Assembly: GCA_023433505.1 (NCBI GenBank)
Contig: JAEZCO010000043.1
Span: 1-64,000, forward strand
Length of the DNA stretch: 64,000 nt
Direction: 5' to 3'
Source of the DNA: Bacillota bacterium
Lineage (GTDB): Bacteria > Bacillota > Clostridia > Acetivibrionales > DTU013
In this document: in pieces, positions 16,169 to 24,294 of the stretch
How positions within the stretch are numbered: the stretch's first letter is position 1
Layout: every line of letters starts with the position of its first letter
Notes under the pieces: model-generated
What the model was told of the DNA's origin: nothing
What the model saw: the letters and a program-made list of their open reading frames with translations, nothing else
The model's database searches: none
Translations under genes and position numbers: made by a program

Positions 16169-17113
16169 ATGGAGACGGAGAGTAAAATATCAAAAGAAAT
16201 TCCCTGGCCGGAGGATGGCCTTGAGGACATCAACGGCATTCCCAAAGGGGATATGCCCGGAGACAAAGTGGTGATCGGACCGAACCATATCCGGAAAGCA
16301 CAGTTGATTTTCCCCAAACTATTGGAACTCCTGCTGCCCGTACTTGATAATAATCCGCATCATCGAGGGGTTGTGGCAGTTTGCGGCGGATCGGGGGTAG
16401 GTAAATCCGAGATCGCTTCCCTGCTTTCCTACGGTTTTAACCGGATGAATCTTGGAAGCTATACCTTGTCGGGTGACAACTACCCGCATAGAATACCGAA
16501 GCACAATGATGCGGAGAGGCTGCGAATCTTCCGGAAAAGCGGGATCCGGGGGCTGCTTTCCCATGGGCAGTATCTTGCGGAACGATTTCCCATCCTGAAA
16601 GAGCTTCAACAAACGGGAAACGATGCCAATCCGGACTATGTCAGAAGCCATCCGTGGCTGGCCATCTATCAGAATGAAGGCCGAAACGGGCTGAGGAACT
16701 ATCTGGGAACGCCGGACGAGATTGACTTCCTTGAGCTGACGGGCATCATCTCACAATTTAAAAACGGAGCCTCCCGGATCTTCCTCAAACGGATGGGGCG
16801 GGAAGAGACGGAGCTCTGGTATGAGCCTGTCGATTTCAGCGGCAGAAATATCCTGGTGATCGAATGGACACACGGAAACAGCTATCATCTCCAGGGGATA
16901 GACATCCCGGTCCTTCTGAACAGCACTCCCCAGGAAACCCTGGAGCACAGGAGAGCACGGAACAGGGACGGTGGCGCCGACAGTCCCTTTACCGCCATGG
17001 TGCTGGCCATTGAACAGGAGCTGCTGGTCTCACAGGCTCCAAAAGCAGGTATGATCGTGTCAAAGAGCGGAGAAATAATTTCTTATGGCGAATTTGTCAA
17101 AATTATGGTATAG
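16169..17113 (+). CDS. P-loop kinase-like protein coupled to a GH13_18 phosphorylase
   Basis: The product has 314 residues and one clear motif, Walker A GGSGVGKS at residues 73-80, followed by LLSYGFNRM and YTLSGDNYPHR. That layout resembles small-molecule kinases such as uridine or adenylylsulfate kinases rather than ABC ATPases. A later segment, NILVIEWTHGNSY, could be the Walker B strand. The start ATG 16169 is about 79 bp after the promoter -10 box. The next gene overlaps its 3' end by 29 bp. A role in phosphorylating a sugar or acceptor released by the phosphorylase is inferred from the coupling only. The substrate is unknown. Confidence 0.6.
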   Translation: METESKISKEIPWPEDGLEDINGIPKGDMPGDKVVIGPNHIRKAQLIFPKLLELLLPVLDNNPHHRGVVAVCGGSGVGKSEIASLLSYGFNRMNLGSYTLSGDNYPHRIPKHNDAERLRIFRKSGIRGLLSHGQYLAERFPILKELQQTGNDANPDYVRSHPWLAIYQNEGRNGLRNYLGTPDEIDFLELTGIISQFKNGASRIFLKRMGREETELWYEPVDFSGRNILVIEWTHGNSYHLQGIDIPVLLNSTPQETLEHRRARNRDGGADSPFTAMVLAIEQELLVSQAPKAGMIVSKSGEIISYGEFVKIMV

Positions 17114-18851
17114 GGACGGGGGGTTTTCGGCGGAGATGGAAATTTTGGATAGAACAGAAAAACCGGTGATTGGGTCCGGCCCCATGCTGAATGCATACCC
17201 GGATAGTATCGGGGGGACAGCAGGGGAAATCATAGAATTCTTCAATATGCCTGAGCTTGCGTCGGCCTTCCAATCCCTTTATATTCTGCCCAGCATATTC
17301 AACACGGATTTGGACCGGGGCTTTTCGGTGATTGATTATGAGTTGAATGAAAACTATGCGTCTCCGGAAGATCTGGACGCGCTGAAAAAGCTGGGCATCG
17401 ACCTTAAATTTGACTTTGTATTAAACCATGCTTCGGTGCTTTCCAGGCAGTTTCAGGACATTATAAAAAATGGGGAGAACTCCCGGTACAAGGACTTTTT
17501 TATTAACTGGAACAAATTCTGGGAAGGCTGCGGCAAAATGACAGAAGAGGGCTATATCCAGCCGGAGGAGAAATACCTGAAAAACATGTTTTTCAGAAAG
17601 CCGGGCCTGCCCATTCTGATGGTCCGCATGCCGGACGGAAAAGAAATTCCCTACTGGAATACCTTTTACCAGGAGGTGAACTATGGGAAAATCGACGCAC
17701 AGGATCTGATGCAGGTGATGAATATTCAGTATACCTCGGCGGAAAAACTTGCCGGGCTGGTCAACGAAGCTTTGTCAACGGGAAAGAAGCCGGCGGAGAT
17801 CGACTATGGAAGATTTTCGGCCCGCAGGGAGAAAACCGTGGAGCTTCTGGAATCCAGACGAAAATATCTTGGGCAGATGGACCTCAATATCAAGTCACCC
17901 CTGGTGTGGGAGCATTACGAGGAGACGTTGAAGAAGCTCTCGCATTATGGGGCAAGGATCGTAAGACTGGACGCCTTTGCCTATGCGCCAAAGGAACCGG
18001 GGGAAAAGAATTTCCTCAACGATCCCGGAACCTGGGATTTGCTTGCCCGTGTGAAAGAAATCGCCGGCAAATACGGTCTGTCACTTTTGCCGGAAATCCA
18101 TTCCCGCTACGAGGAAAAAATCCATGAAAAGCTTGCGGAACAGGGCTACATGACCTATGACTTTTTCCTGCCCGGTTTGATTATCGATGCACTGGAAAGC
18201 GGCTCGAACGGATTTTTGCTCCAATGGATCGGTGAACTCCGGGAAAAGGGAATCAAGGCCGTAAATATGCTGGGCTGCCATGACGGTATCCCTTTGCTGG
18301 ATTTAAAGGGCCTGATCCCGGATGAACAGATTGAAAGGCTGATCCGCGTCATTGTTGACCGCGGGGGCTATGTTAAGGACCTGCAGGGCAGGAAGAATAT
18401 CTATTACCAGGTCAATGCCACCTATTCCAGCGCCCTGGGCGATGATGAGAGAAAATTGCTGCTTGCCAGGGCCATACAGATCTTTATGCCCGGAAAGCCC
18501 CAGGTCTGGTATCTTGACCTCTTTGCCGGGAAGAACAACCATGAAGCGGTAGAAAAAGCAGGTCCCAACGGCCACAAGGAAATCAACCGGACAAACCTGA
18601 CCCTGGAGCAGGTACGGGAAGGACTGCAAACGGATGTCGTCCGCAGGCAGCTCGCCTTGCTGAGGTTCCGGAATACATTCCCGGCCTTTGGCTTTGATGC
18701 GCAGCTCATCGTTTCCGAATCCGAACCGCACATCCTGAAGCTGCGCTGGGAGAATCGCGGCTGCATAGCAGTCCTTGAGGCGAACCTGAGAGACTGCAGC
18801 TTCCGCATAACGGCAGCGAATAACCGCGGAGAGCTCCTGCAGGAGATATGA
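17085..18851 (+). CDS. GH13 subfamily 18 sucrose-phosphorylase-like enzyme
   Basis: The product has up to 588 residues (sucrose phosphorylases have about 490-500). Start ATG 17085 overlaps the kinase gene; ATG 17136 is an alternative just before the conserved NAYPDSIGG. Catalytic signatures of GH13 are present: nucleophile D296 in VRLDAFAY, acid/base E337 in LPEIH and transition-state D400 in GCHDGIP. Sequences such as VNYGKIDAQD and YYQVNATYSSALG fit GH13_18, whose members split sucrose, sucrose 6'-phosphate, glucosylglycerol or glucosylglycerate with phosphate to give glucose 1-phosphate. The true acceptor is not clear from sequence. It has no signal peptide and is cytoplasmic, regulated by the upstream LacI-type operator. 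Confidence 0.8.
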   Translation: MANLSKLWYRDGGFSAEMEILDRTEKPVIGSGPMLNAYPDSIGGTAGEIIEFFNMPELASAFQSLYILPSIFNTDLDRGFSVIDYELNENYASPEDLDALKKLGIDLKFDFVLNHASVLSRQFQDIIKNGENSRYKDFFINWNKFWEGCGKMTEEGYIQPEEKYLKNMFFRKPGLPILMVRMPDGKEIPYWNTFYQEVNYGKIDAQDLMQVMNIQYTSAEKLAGLVNEALSTGKKPAEIDYGRFSARREKTVELLESRRKYLGQMDLNIKSPLVWEHYEETLKKLSHYGARIVRLDAFAYAPKEPGEKNFLNDPGTWDLLARVKEIAGKYGLSLLPEIHSRYEEKIHEKLAEQGYMTYDFFLPGLIIDALESGSNGFLLQWIGELREKGIKAVNMLGCHDGIPLLDLKGLIPDEQIERLIRVIVDRGGYVKDLQGRKNIYYQVNATYSSALGDDERKLLLARAIQIFMPGKPQVWYLDLFAGKNNHEAVEKAGPNGHKEINRTNLTLEQVREGLQTDVVRRQLALLRFRNTFPAFGFDAQLIVSESEPHILKLRWENRGCIAVLEANLRDCSFRITAANNRGELLQEI

Positions 18852-18902
18852 ATGTGCCTGTTACAAATAAATTTGAAGTTACATAAAGAAAGGATGAATT
18901 CC

Positions 18903-20402
18903 ATGAAGCGTATAGAATTTAAACGGGTGACTCCTGAAGCGGTGGGCGTATCCAGCAACGCAGTGGAACGGCTGTTGGATAAATTGGAATCCGGCTTTAC
19001 CGAGCCTCATGGGCTTATGCTTATGAGAGACGGTAAAATATTCGCTGAAGGCTGGTGGTCTCCTTTCGCCGCCGGTATCCGCCATGGACTGCAATCTCTT
19101 ACAAAAACCTATGCGGCCACCGCAGTCGGCATCGCATATACAGAGGGGCTGCTCCGGCTGGATGAAAGAATCATTGATATTTTCAGGGAGGAGGCTCCGG
19201 CCGGCCCCTCGGAAAACCTGAAAAGGCTGACGGTCCATGATGTTTTATGCATGGGCTGCGGCATGGATGAAATGCCAAAACCTACCGGGAACTGGATCCG
19301 GGATTTTCTTGCGATGCCGGTCAATCGTGTGCCGGGAACCTGTTTTATGTACAACAGCATGGGTTCCACCCTGTTGGGTGCTATTGTAAAGCGGCTTACC
19401 GGGATGGGACTGCAGGATTACCTGACTTCAAGGCTCTTCGACAAGATCGGCATCGACGCAGGCAACCTTCGCTGGATGTATATGCCCGACGGTATAGAGG
19501 TGGGCGGTGGAGGGCTGTTTGCCACCACAGAGGACAACCTCCGGTTGATGAAGCTGTATGCGGACGGCGGAGTTTGGAACGGGGAAAGGATTCTTGCTGC
19601 AGACTATGTGGACAGAGCGACCCGTATACAAAATGACTCGTCTTCCGAAGAAAGAGTAAATCCGCCGGCCAGGGATAACTTTTTGGGATACGGCTACCAG
19701 ATTTGGATGTACCGTCCCAGCGGAGCTTACCGGGCGGATGGAGCCATGGGGCAGTTCTCCATCGTATTTCCGGAAAAGAACATGATTTTATCCGTCACGG
19801 AGAATGCAAGCGGTGCACACAGTGCGCAGAAAACCCTGGATGTCCTATGGGAATTTCTGAGTGAAATTGGAAGCGAAACTATGCTTCAGGAAGACGAAGC
19901 AGCAGCGCAGAGACTGTTCCAAAGGATGAGGCGCCTGTCCCTACCGCATCCCAAATATGCGCCGTTTCACGGAAAGAACGAAGATGTCGGTGACAGCGAA
20001 TATCTGGTAACGGAGGGGACCTTGATCCTTGATAATCCTATTGGCGCCATGATGACCGGGAAAAAACCTAGTCCGGGTATTTCATCTTTCAAATTCATTT
20101 TCCATTCGGACAGCTGCACTTTCCACTACAGTCAGGAAGGGGAAAGAAACAGCCTGGAGGTGGCTGTGGACGGAACGAGACGTTTCAACCGCATTTTTAC
20201 TGCAGACAGCCCCTGCAGTATCGCACTTGCCAGCGGTGCATGGATTTCAAGGGATACCTTTGAACTTGTAGTCCGCTGGGTTGAGACCTGCTTTGAAAAC
20301 AAACTGCTTTTTCGATTTGACGGAAATCAGGCGGACATTACCTATAGTACAAGCGGCGGCTTTGGTCCGGGGCAGTCGGAGGTGAAAGCAGTCAGAGGGT
20401 AG
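18903..20402 (+). CDS. Serine hydrolase of the beta-lactamase class C/penicillin-binding type
   Basis: This 499-residue protein has the class C fold: S65-L-T-K68 is the nucleophile motif, Y150-N-S152 the second motif, and a later Gly-rich segment near GYGYQIWMYRPSGAYRADGAMG takes the third position. A C-terminal region of about 140 residues follows and is not part of the core domain. There is no signal peptide, so a cytoplasmic esterase or amidase acting on a sugar conjugate is more likely than a cell-wall role. ATG 18903 was chosen over 18852 and 18894 from spacing to AAAGG. It follows the phosphorylase gene by 51 bp and is probably in the same operon. Confidence 0.7.
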   Translation: MKRIEFKRVTPEAVGVSSNAVERLLDKLESGFTEPHGLMLMRDGKIFAEGWWSPFAAGIRHGLQSLTKTYAATAVGIAYTEGLLRLDERIIDIFREEAPAGPSENLKRLTVHDVLCMGCGMDEMPKPTGNWIRDFLAMPVNRVPGTCFMYNSMGSTLLGAIVKRLTGMGLQDYLTSRLFDKIGIDAGNLRWMYMPDGIEVGGGGLFATTEDNLRLMKLYADGGVWNGERILAADYVDRATRIQNDSSSEERVNPPARDNFLGYGYQIWMYRPSGAYRADGAMGQFSIVFPEKNMILSVTENASGAHSAQKTLDVLWEFLSEIGSETMLQEDEAAAQRLFQRMRRLSLPHPKYAPFHGKNEDVGDSEYLVTEGTLILDNPIGAMMTGKKPSPGISSFKFIFHSDSCTFHYSQEGERNSLEVAVDGTRRFNRIFTADSPCSIALASGAWISRDTFELVVRWVETCFENKLLFRFDGNQADITYSTSGGFGPGQSEVKAVRG

Positions 20403-20432
20403 CCTGCTTTCGCGGAAATATCCTCTATGGAG

Positions 20433-20455
20433 CCTTGTTCAGGACAAGGTGTTTT
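20433..20455 (+). terminator. Intrinsic terminator after the serine hydrolase gene
   Basis: CCTTGT at 20433-20438 pairs with ACAAGG at 20444-20449 around a five-base loop, followed by TGTTTTTG. It lies between the convergent serine-hydrolase and lacI-type genes. The stem is short, so efficiency is uncertain. Confidence 0.5.
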
Positions 20456-20472
20456 TGCATTGTAAGCGGCGT

Positions 20473-21450
20473 TCAGGTTGTCTCTCTCTCAATAAGCGTG
20501 ACGGGAAAGGTTACACCGGAGGGAAGGGTCTTGTTCTCTGCTTTGAATATGATGCTTTCAACGGCATATTGGCATATATCGTCGATCGATTGGCGGATGG
20601 TGGTGATGGAGGGATTGTAAATGATACACAAATCGATGTCATCATAGCCTACGATTTTTATCTGATCGGGAATATGGATACCCCGCTTGCTGCAGATGGT
20701 GATCACCTGTGCAGCGATAATGTCGTTGGACGTAAAAATGCCATCAACGTCGGGATACCGGTCTAAAAGCATAGTGATTATTGTTTCGTAGTGCATGGAC
20801 ATGAACTGCTCCTCGGTCGCATCAATGACGAGATGGGGAATACCCTTCCTTTCACAGACTTCTTTAAAACCGTAGTAACGTTTGTTCGCGTCCATATTGA
20901 GATGGGTGCTGCCGCTGATATGGGCCAACTTTTTGCAGCCCTTGCCGATAAGGTGCTCTGCTGCCAGTATGCCTCCTTGATAGTTGTCGGAGCAAACGAA
21001 TGGGATACGGGGGGAGATCACCCGGTCAATGGAGATGATGGGCGCGTCTATGTCAATACTTTCATCCAGATTCTGAGTGTGGCTTGCAATAATAACTCCT
21101 GCCACTTTGTTGGCACTTAACATATCGAAATACTCAATTTCTTTTTTTGCTTCGAGATTGGATGTGCAAAGAAGGAGCTTATAGCCGTTTTTGGATACGT
21201 GGTGCTCAATGGAATCAATGACTTTGCAAAAATACATATTGCTGGCGGAAGGAACAATCAAACCGATGTAGCGGCTTTTTTTCAAAGAAAGCGCCCGGGC
21301 GAACTCGTTGGGCTGATAATTCAGCTCTTTCATCGCCTGACGGATTTTTTTTCGGGTCTTTTCACTGATATAACCGCGGTTATTCAACATTCTGGATACG
21401 GTTGTCACTGTAACGCCGCTTTTTTCGGCCACATCTTTCAAAGTACTCAT
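20473..21450 (-). CDS. LacI/GalR-family transcriptional repressor
   Basis: The product is 325 residues, the family's usual length. Residues 1-56 form the LacI helix-turn-helix and hinge (LKDVAEKSGVTVTTVSRMLN, then YQPNEFARAL). The rest is a periplasmic-binding-protein-like sensor domain with IDRVISPRIPFVCSDN and DGIFTSNDIIA, typical ligand-pocket positions. GGGAG precedes the ATG. It is the only LacI protein in the window, and operators of one type lie before its own gene, before the first importer and before the kinase-GH13_18 operon. It is therefore the likely local repressor, relieved by an imported sugar. Confidence 0.85.
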   Translation of the reverse strand: MSTLKDVAEKSGVTVTTVSRMLNNRGYISEKTRKKIRQAMKELNYQPNEFARALSLKKSRYIGLIVPSASNMYFCKVIDSIEHHVSKNGYKLLLCTSNLEAKKEIEYFDMLSANKVAGVIIASHTQNLDESIDIDAPIISIDRVISPRIPFVCSDNYQGGILAAEHLIGKGCKKLAHISGSTHLNMDANKRYYGFKEVCERKGIPHLVIDATEEQFMSMHYETIITMLLDRYPDVDGIFTSNDIIAAQVITICSKRGIHIPDQIKIVGYDDIDLCIIYNPSITTIRQSIDDICQYAVESIIFKAENKTLPSGVTFPVTLIERETT

Positions 21451-21463
21451 AAAAACTCCCTTT

Positions 21464-21475
21464 AAAAGCGCTTTT
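21464..21475 (-). promoter_or_regulatory. Palindrome AAAAGCGCTTTT in the lacI leader
   Basis: This perfect 12-bp palindrome has the classical LacI/CcpA-like GCGC centre. It lies 14 bp upstream of the lacI start codon, between promoter and ribosome binding site. It may be a second operator for the LacI protein or a catabolite site for CcpA; the sequence fits the full cre consensus only partly. Confidence 0.4.
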
Positions 21476-21480
21476 ATTAC

Positions 21481-21519
21481 AAGCTAACACAATTCTGGCG
21501 TTGTGTCAATCCATTGACA
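21481..21519 (-). promoter_or_regulatory. LacI-type operator and weak promoter of the repressor gene
   Basis: TGTCAATCCATTGACA at 21504-21519 matches the shared palindrome at 15 of 16 positions. On the minus strand its downstream half gives TTGACA as a -35 box, with TAGCTT 17 bp further (21486-21481) as a weak -10. It points to autoregulation of the repressor. Confidence 0.6.
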
Positions 21520-21812
21520 TATGCAGGAGCGTATCAGTGTAGTGCTGCATTTCTAAGTATCGACAAGTTTATTGATATTGAGAACAAGGAGGGGGGATAT
21601 TCATAGAAATTTATGTTTTATTTATAACGGAAACACTGGCTTTCAGGAGGATACAAGCCGAATTATTTGCCCGGTCGGGTGAGTTTGCAGGTAAATAGCT
21701 GACGGGGCATTACAAAACGAATTGAAAATATCTCCTGGGGGATGCGCCAAACGGACCAGAATCGGAAACAGCAGGGCTTGGAAATAGTCAGTTGCCTGAC
21801 TTATCTGGGGAT

Positions 21813-24098
21813 TCAGGCTTTGCTGCTTCTGTATTCATTGGGGGTAACGCCGGTCTTTTTCTTGAAGAAGGTATAAAAGTATTTCGGATTGATAAAGCCT
21901 ACCTTGCCGGAGATATCATTGACAGTATGACTGCTCTCCGTCAGAAGTTTTTTTGCTTTTTCAAGCTTCACCCGGTTCATGTAATCCAAAATGGACTCGG
22001 AGGTATATTCCTTGAAAATCTTGCTCAAGTAGACAGAAGACATGTTCAGGTCGTCGGCTATGCTGTTGACGGTCATATTGGGGTCATAATACGATTGATT
22101 GACTTTTTTAATGATCGTTTCAACAAGGGTTTGATACTTGCTGTTTTTTCTGCTTTCAAAGCCTTGGGAAATAGCGCGAAGCAAGTTGATAAAAAGGGAA
22201 TTGATCTGATCGATGGTCTCCTGTGAATTCAGGTCATTTAAAAAGCGATTGAAATCGATTGTTTCAAAGGTCCGGCTATTGTTTTCAATTAATTTCAGGG
22301 TATTGCTTATAGAAAATGCAAGGTGCAGAATGCATAAATTGATGATATCATGCGGATAGGATAAACAATGGTTGACCATCTCGCCGTAAATCTCTTCGGC
22401 ATTTTTGATGGCGCCGAGCTTTATCGCATCCGTCAAAGCCTTCTCCTTATCAGCCGGATAAACATAGCTATCGCTGCGGATATCGGCAAAAATTTCCGGC
22501 GTCAGAATACACCCGTGGCCGTATCGGATCCTGTATGCCGATATTTCGGTTACTTCCCTGTAGAGCTCGTTCAGTTGGGAAATATTTTCCGAAATCCTGC
22601 TAAGTGAGGCAGATAAAGAGAGGTTCAGATACTGGTGAGCCGAATCTTGAATTTTCCTCACCTGCCCGGCAAGGCTGCCGTTGAATTTTTCAGAGGAACT
22701 GGGTAGGTTCAGGATCATGACGACATAATCCTTTGCAAAATCTACGACCTCCATGGGAAAGGCAGGCTCGATGATCTCGGTGCATATGCTGCAGATGGCG
22801 TGACGGAGCAGAGAACAGTTTTCCGCATCATTTGAGCCGGTAAACAACCGGTAGTTGTCGATCTTTAACAGTACCAGCTGAAAGCTGCCCTGAAGATCGA
22901 TTTTCAGGTTTGTATCCTCCAGCAGCTTATGCACGGAATGGTTCTTCTGCAGGGACACACCCGTAAGCAGATTCATAAGGGCTTCGTTCCTTATTATTCT
23001 CAAGGAATTGCTTTTTTGCTCCTTCAGGTGGTCCAGCTGGTCCAATATGTTTGAAAATCTGCTGATGATCAGCTTGAGCTCATCTACCCGTTTTTCTTCT
23101 TTCGGGGTTTTCACGGGGGCAAGGGTAGCAATTTTTGACACAACCTCGTTTAAAGGACTGTATACCTGGTAGGACAGCCTGATGGTCAGAAGCAGGCAGG
23201 AAAACAAGATGATGGCGCATATAACCACCGTCTTGAATTTCATTACGTCAATGGGCTTTGTAATAACGGAATAAGGAATTACGCTGATAAATTTCCAGTC
23301 GATGATTTCCGATGAAGAAAACGACACGATGGATTTTACCCCGTCAACGTTGGCAACAAAACACCCCGACCCTTTGGGGCCGGTTAAGATATCCTTTATA
23401 TACGGCTCTTGTGAGACATTCTGCCGGAACATGCCCTGGGAGGGATGGCTTACGATGCCGCCGTATTTATCGATGATAAAGACATCATTGGAGTTCTGGA
23501 CATTGAGGGAATCAATCATTTTACGCAGCCATTCTTCCTTTATATTGACGATGATAGCTCCTGGAAGGTTATTCGTAAATACGAAGGAATATACGTGCTG
23601 CTTTTTCCCCTGCAGGCCCTGCAGCTCCAACGGATAAGGGACAAAGGCTTCTGCCGCCCTGTTCTTTACAAGCTTTCGCATCTCATCGTCACTTGCGTCG
23701 GAGCCGATCTTGGTCGAATAAAATTTATCGAGCTTTTGATTGTATATATAGATGGATTCAATAAACGGCGCCGTATTCCGGTATAAGGTAATGCAGTGTA
23801 CGGCGTTGTTGATTGCCATATTGTCGGGATTTTCCCTGTACATCAGCCGTTTTACGTCGGAATCAAACAATATCTGGATTCCGACAGATTTTGCAGACTG
23901 ATTCAGATAATTATACGTATAGCTTATTTGATTAAGAATATCATTCATGTAGTTGTTGGTCATGGAGATGCCGATATTTTCAAAATTGACGAATAGCATC
24001 AGCGATAGTGCTAAAACCGTAACGATCACCAGAATGGCATTTGATATCAAAATAAGATAAAAGTACTTTCCTTTGTTTTTCAACGAAAAGAATTTCAA
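21813..24098 (-). CDS. Membrane-bound AraC-family regulator with extracellular sensor
   Basis: The product has 761 residues. A membrane helix at about residues 14-36 is followed by an extracellular sensory region with a Cache-like pattern (RENPDNMAINNAVHCITLYR) to about residue 285, a second helix near 290-308, a cytoplasmic linker of about 340 residues and an AraC double helix-turn-helix in the last 100 residues (VNSIADDLNMSSVYLSKIFK, HTVNDISGKVGFINPKYFYT). No histidine-kinase domain is present, so it is a one-component YesS-like regulator. Start is TTG 24098 after AGGTGAG. It is divergent from the 24295 binding-protein gene and probably activates it and the 28616 operon. Confidence 0.8.
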   Translation of the reverse strand: MKFFSLKNKGKYFYLILISNAILVIVTVLALSLMLFVNFENIGISMTNNYMNDILNQISYTYNYLNQSAKSVGIQILFDSDVKRLMYRENPDNMAINNAVHCITLYRNTAPFIESIYIYNQKLDKFYSTKIGSDASDDEMRKLVKNRAAEAFVPYPLELQGLQGKKQHVYSFVFTNNLPGAIIVNIKEEWLRKMIDSLNVQNSNDVFIIDKYGGIVSHPSQGMFRQNVSQEPYIKDILTGPKGSGCFVANVDGVKSIVSFSSSEIIDWKFISVIPYSVITKPIDVMKFKTVVICAIILFSCLLLTIRLSYQVYSPLNEVVSKIATLAPVKTPKEEKRVDELKLIISRFSNILDQLDHLKEQKSNSLRIIRNEALMNLLTGVSLQKNHSVHKLLEDTNLKIDLQGSFQLVLLKIDNYRLFTGSNDAENCSLLRHAICSICTEIIEPAFPMEVVDFAKDYVVMILNLPSSSEKFNGSLAGQVRKIQDSAHQYLNLSLSASLSRISENISQLNELYREVTEISAYRIRYGHGCILTPEIFADIRSDSYVYPADKEKALTDAIKLGAIKNAEEIYGEMVNHCLSYPHDIINLCILHLAFSISNTLKLIENNSRTFETIDFNRFLNDLNSQETIDQINSLFINLLRAISQGFESRKNSKYQTLVETIIKKVNQSYYDPNMTVNSIADDLNMSSVYLSKIFKEYTSESILDYMNRVKLEKAKKLLTESSHTVNDISGKVGFINPKYFYTFFKKKTGVTPNEYRSSKA

Positions 24099-24210
24099 GA
24101 AAGTCTCACCTGTCCTTCTGTGAAATCATGAAATCGAAATTGCCCTATGTTCATTCTATATAGTTTTAGCTTATTTTACAATAGGTTTCAAATTCATGTT
24201 TTTGAAAAAG

Positions 24211-24263
24211 TGACCAATGTTTAAAAATTGGGGTTTTACGGGCCGCGAAAAGTAAACTATAAT
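24211..24263 (+). promoter_or_regulatory. Activator-dependent promoter with TGAC...TGGGG element
   Basis: A 23-bp element beginning TGACCAATG and ending TTGGGG (24211-24233) ends 24 bp before a perfect TATAAT at 24258-24263. There is no acceptable -35 box. The same element occurs twice before the permease operon at 28458-28522, with the proximal copy at nearly the same distance from its own TATAAT. The neighbouring AraC-type regulator is the likely activator. Confidence 0.5.
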
Positions 24264-24294
24264 CAAATCACACAAACGAAGGAGCTATAGGCGT

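Larger units (their letters stand above)
21451..21812. other. Intergenic region between LacI and AraC genes
   Basis: There is no gene here. The left 70 bp hold the lacI promoter region and two operator candidates. The part from about 21540 to 21812, lying behind the 3' end of the AraC gene, shows no clear terminator or conserved feature. Confidence 0.45.
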
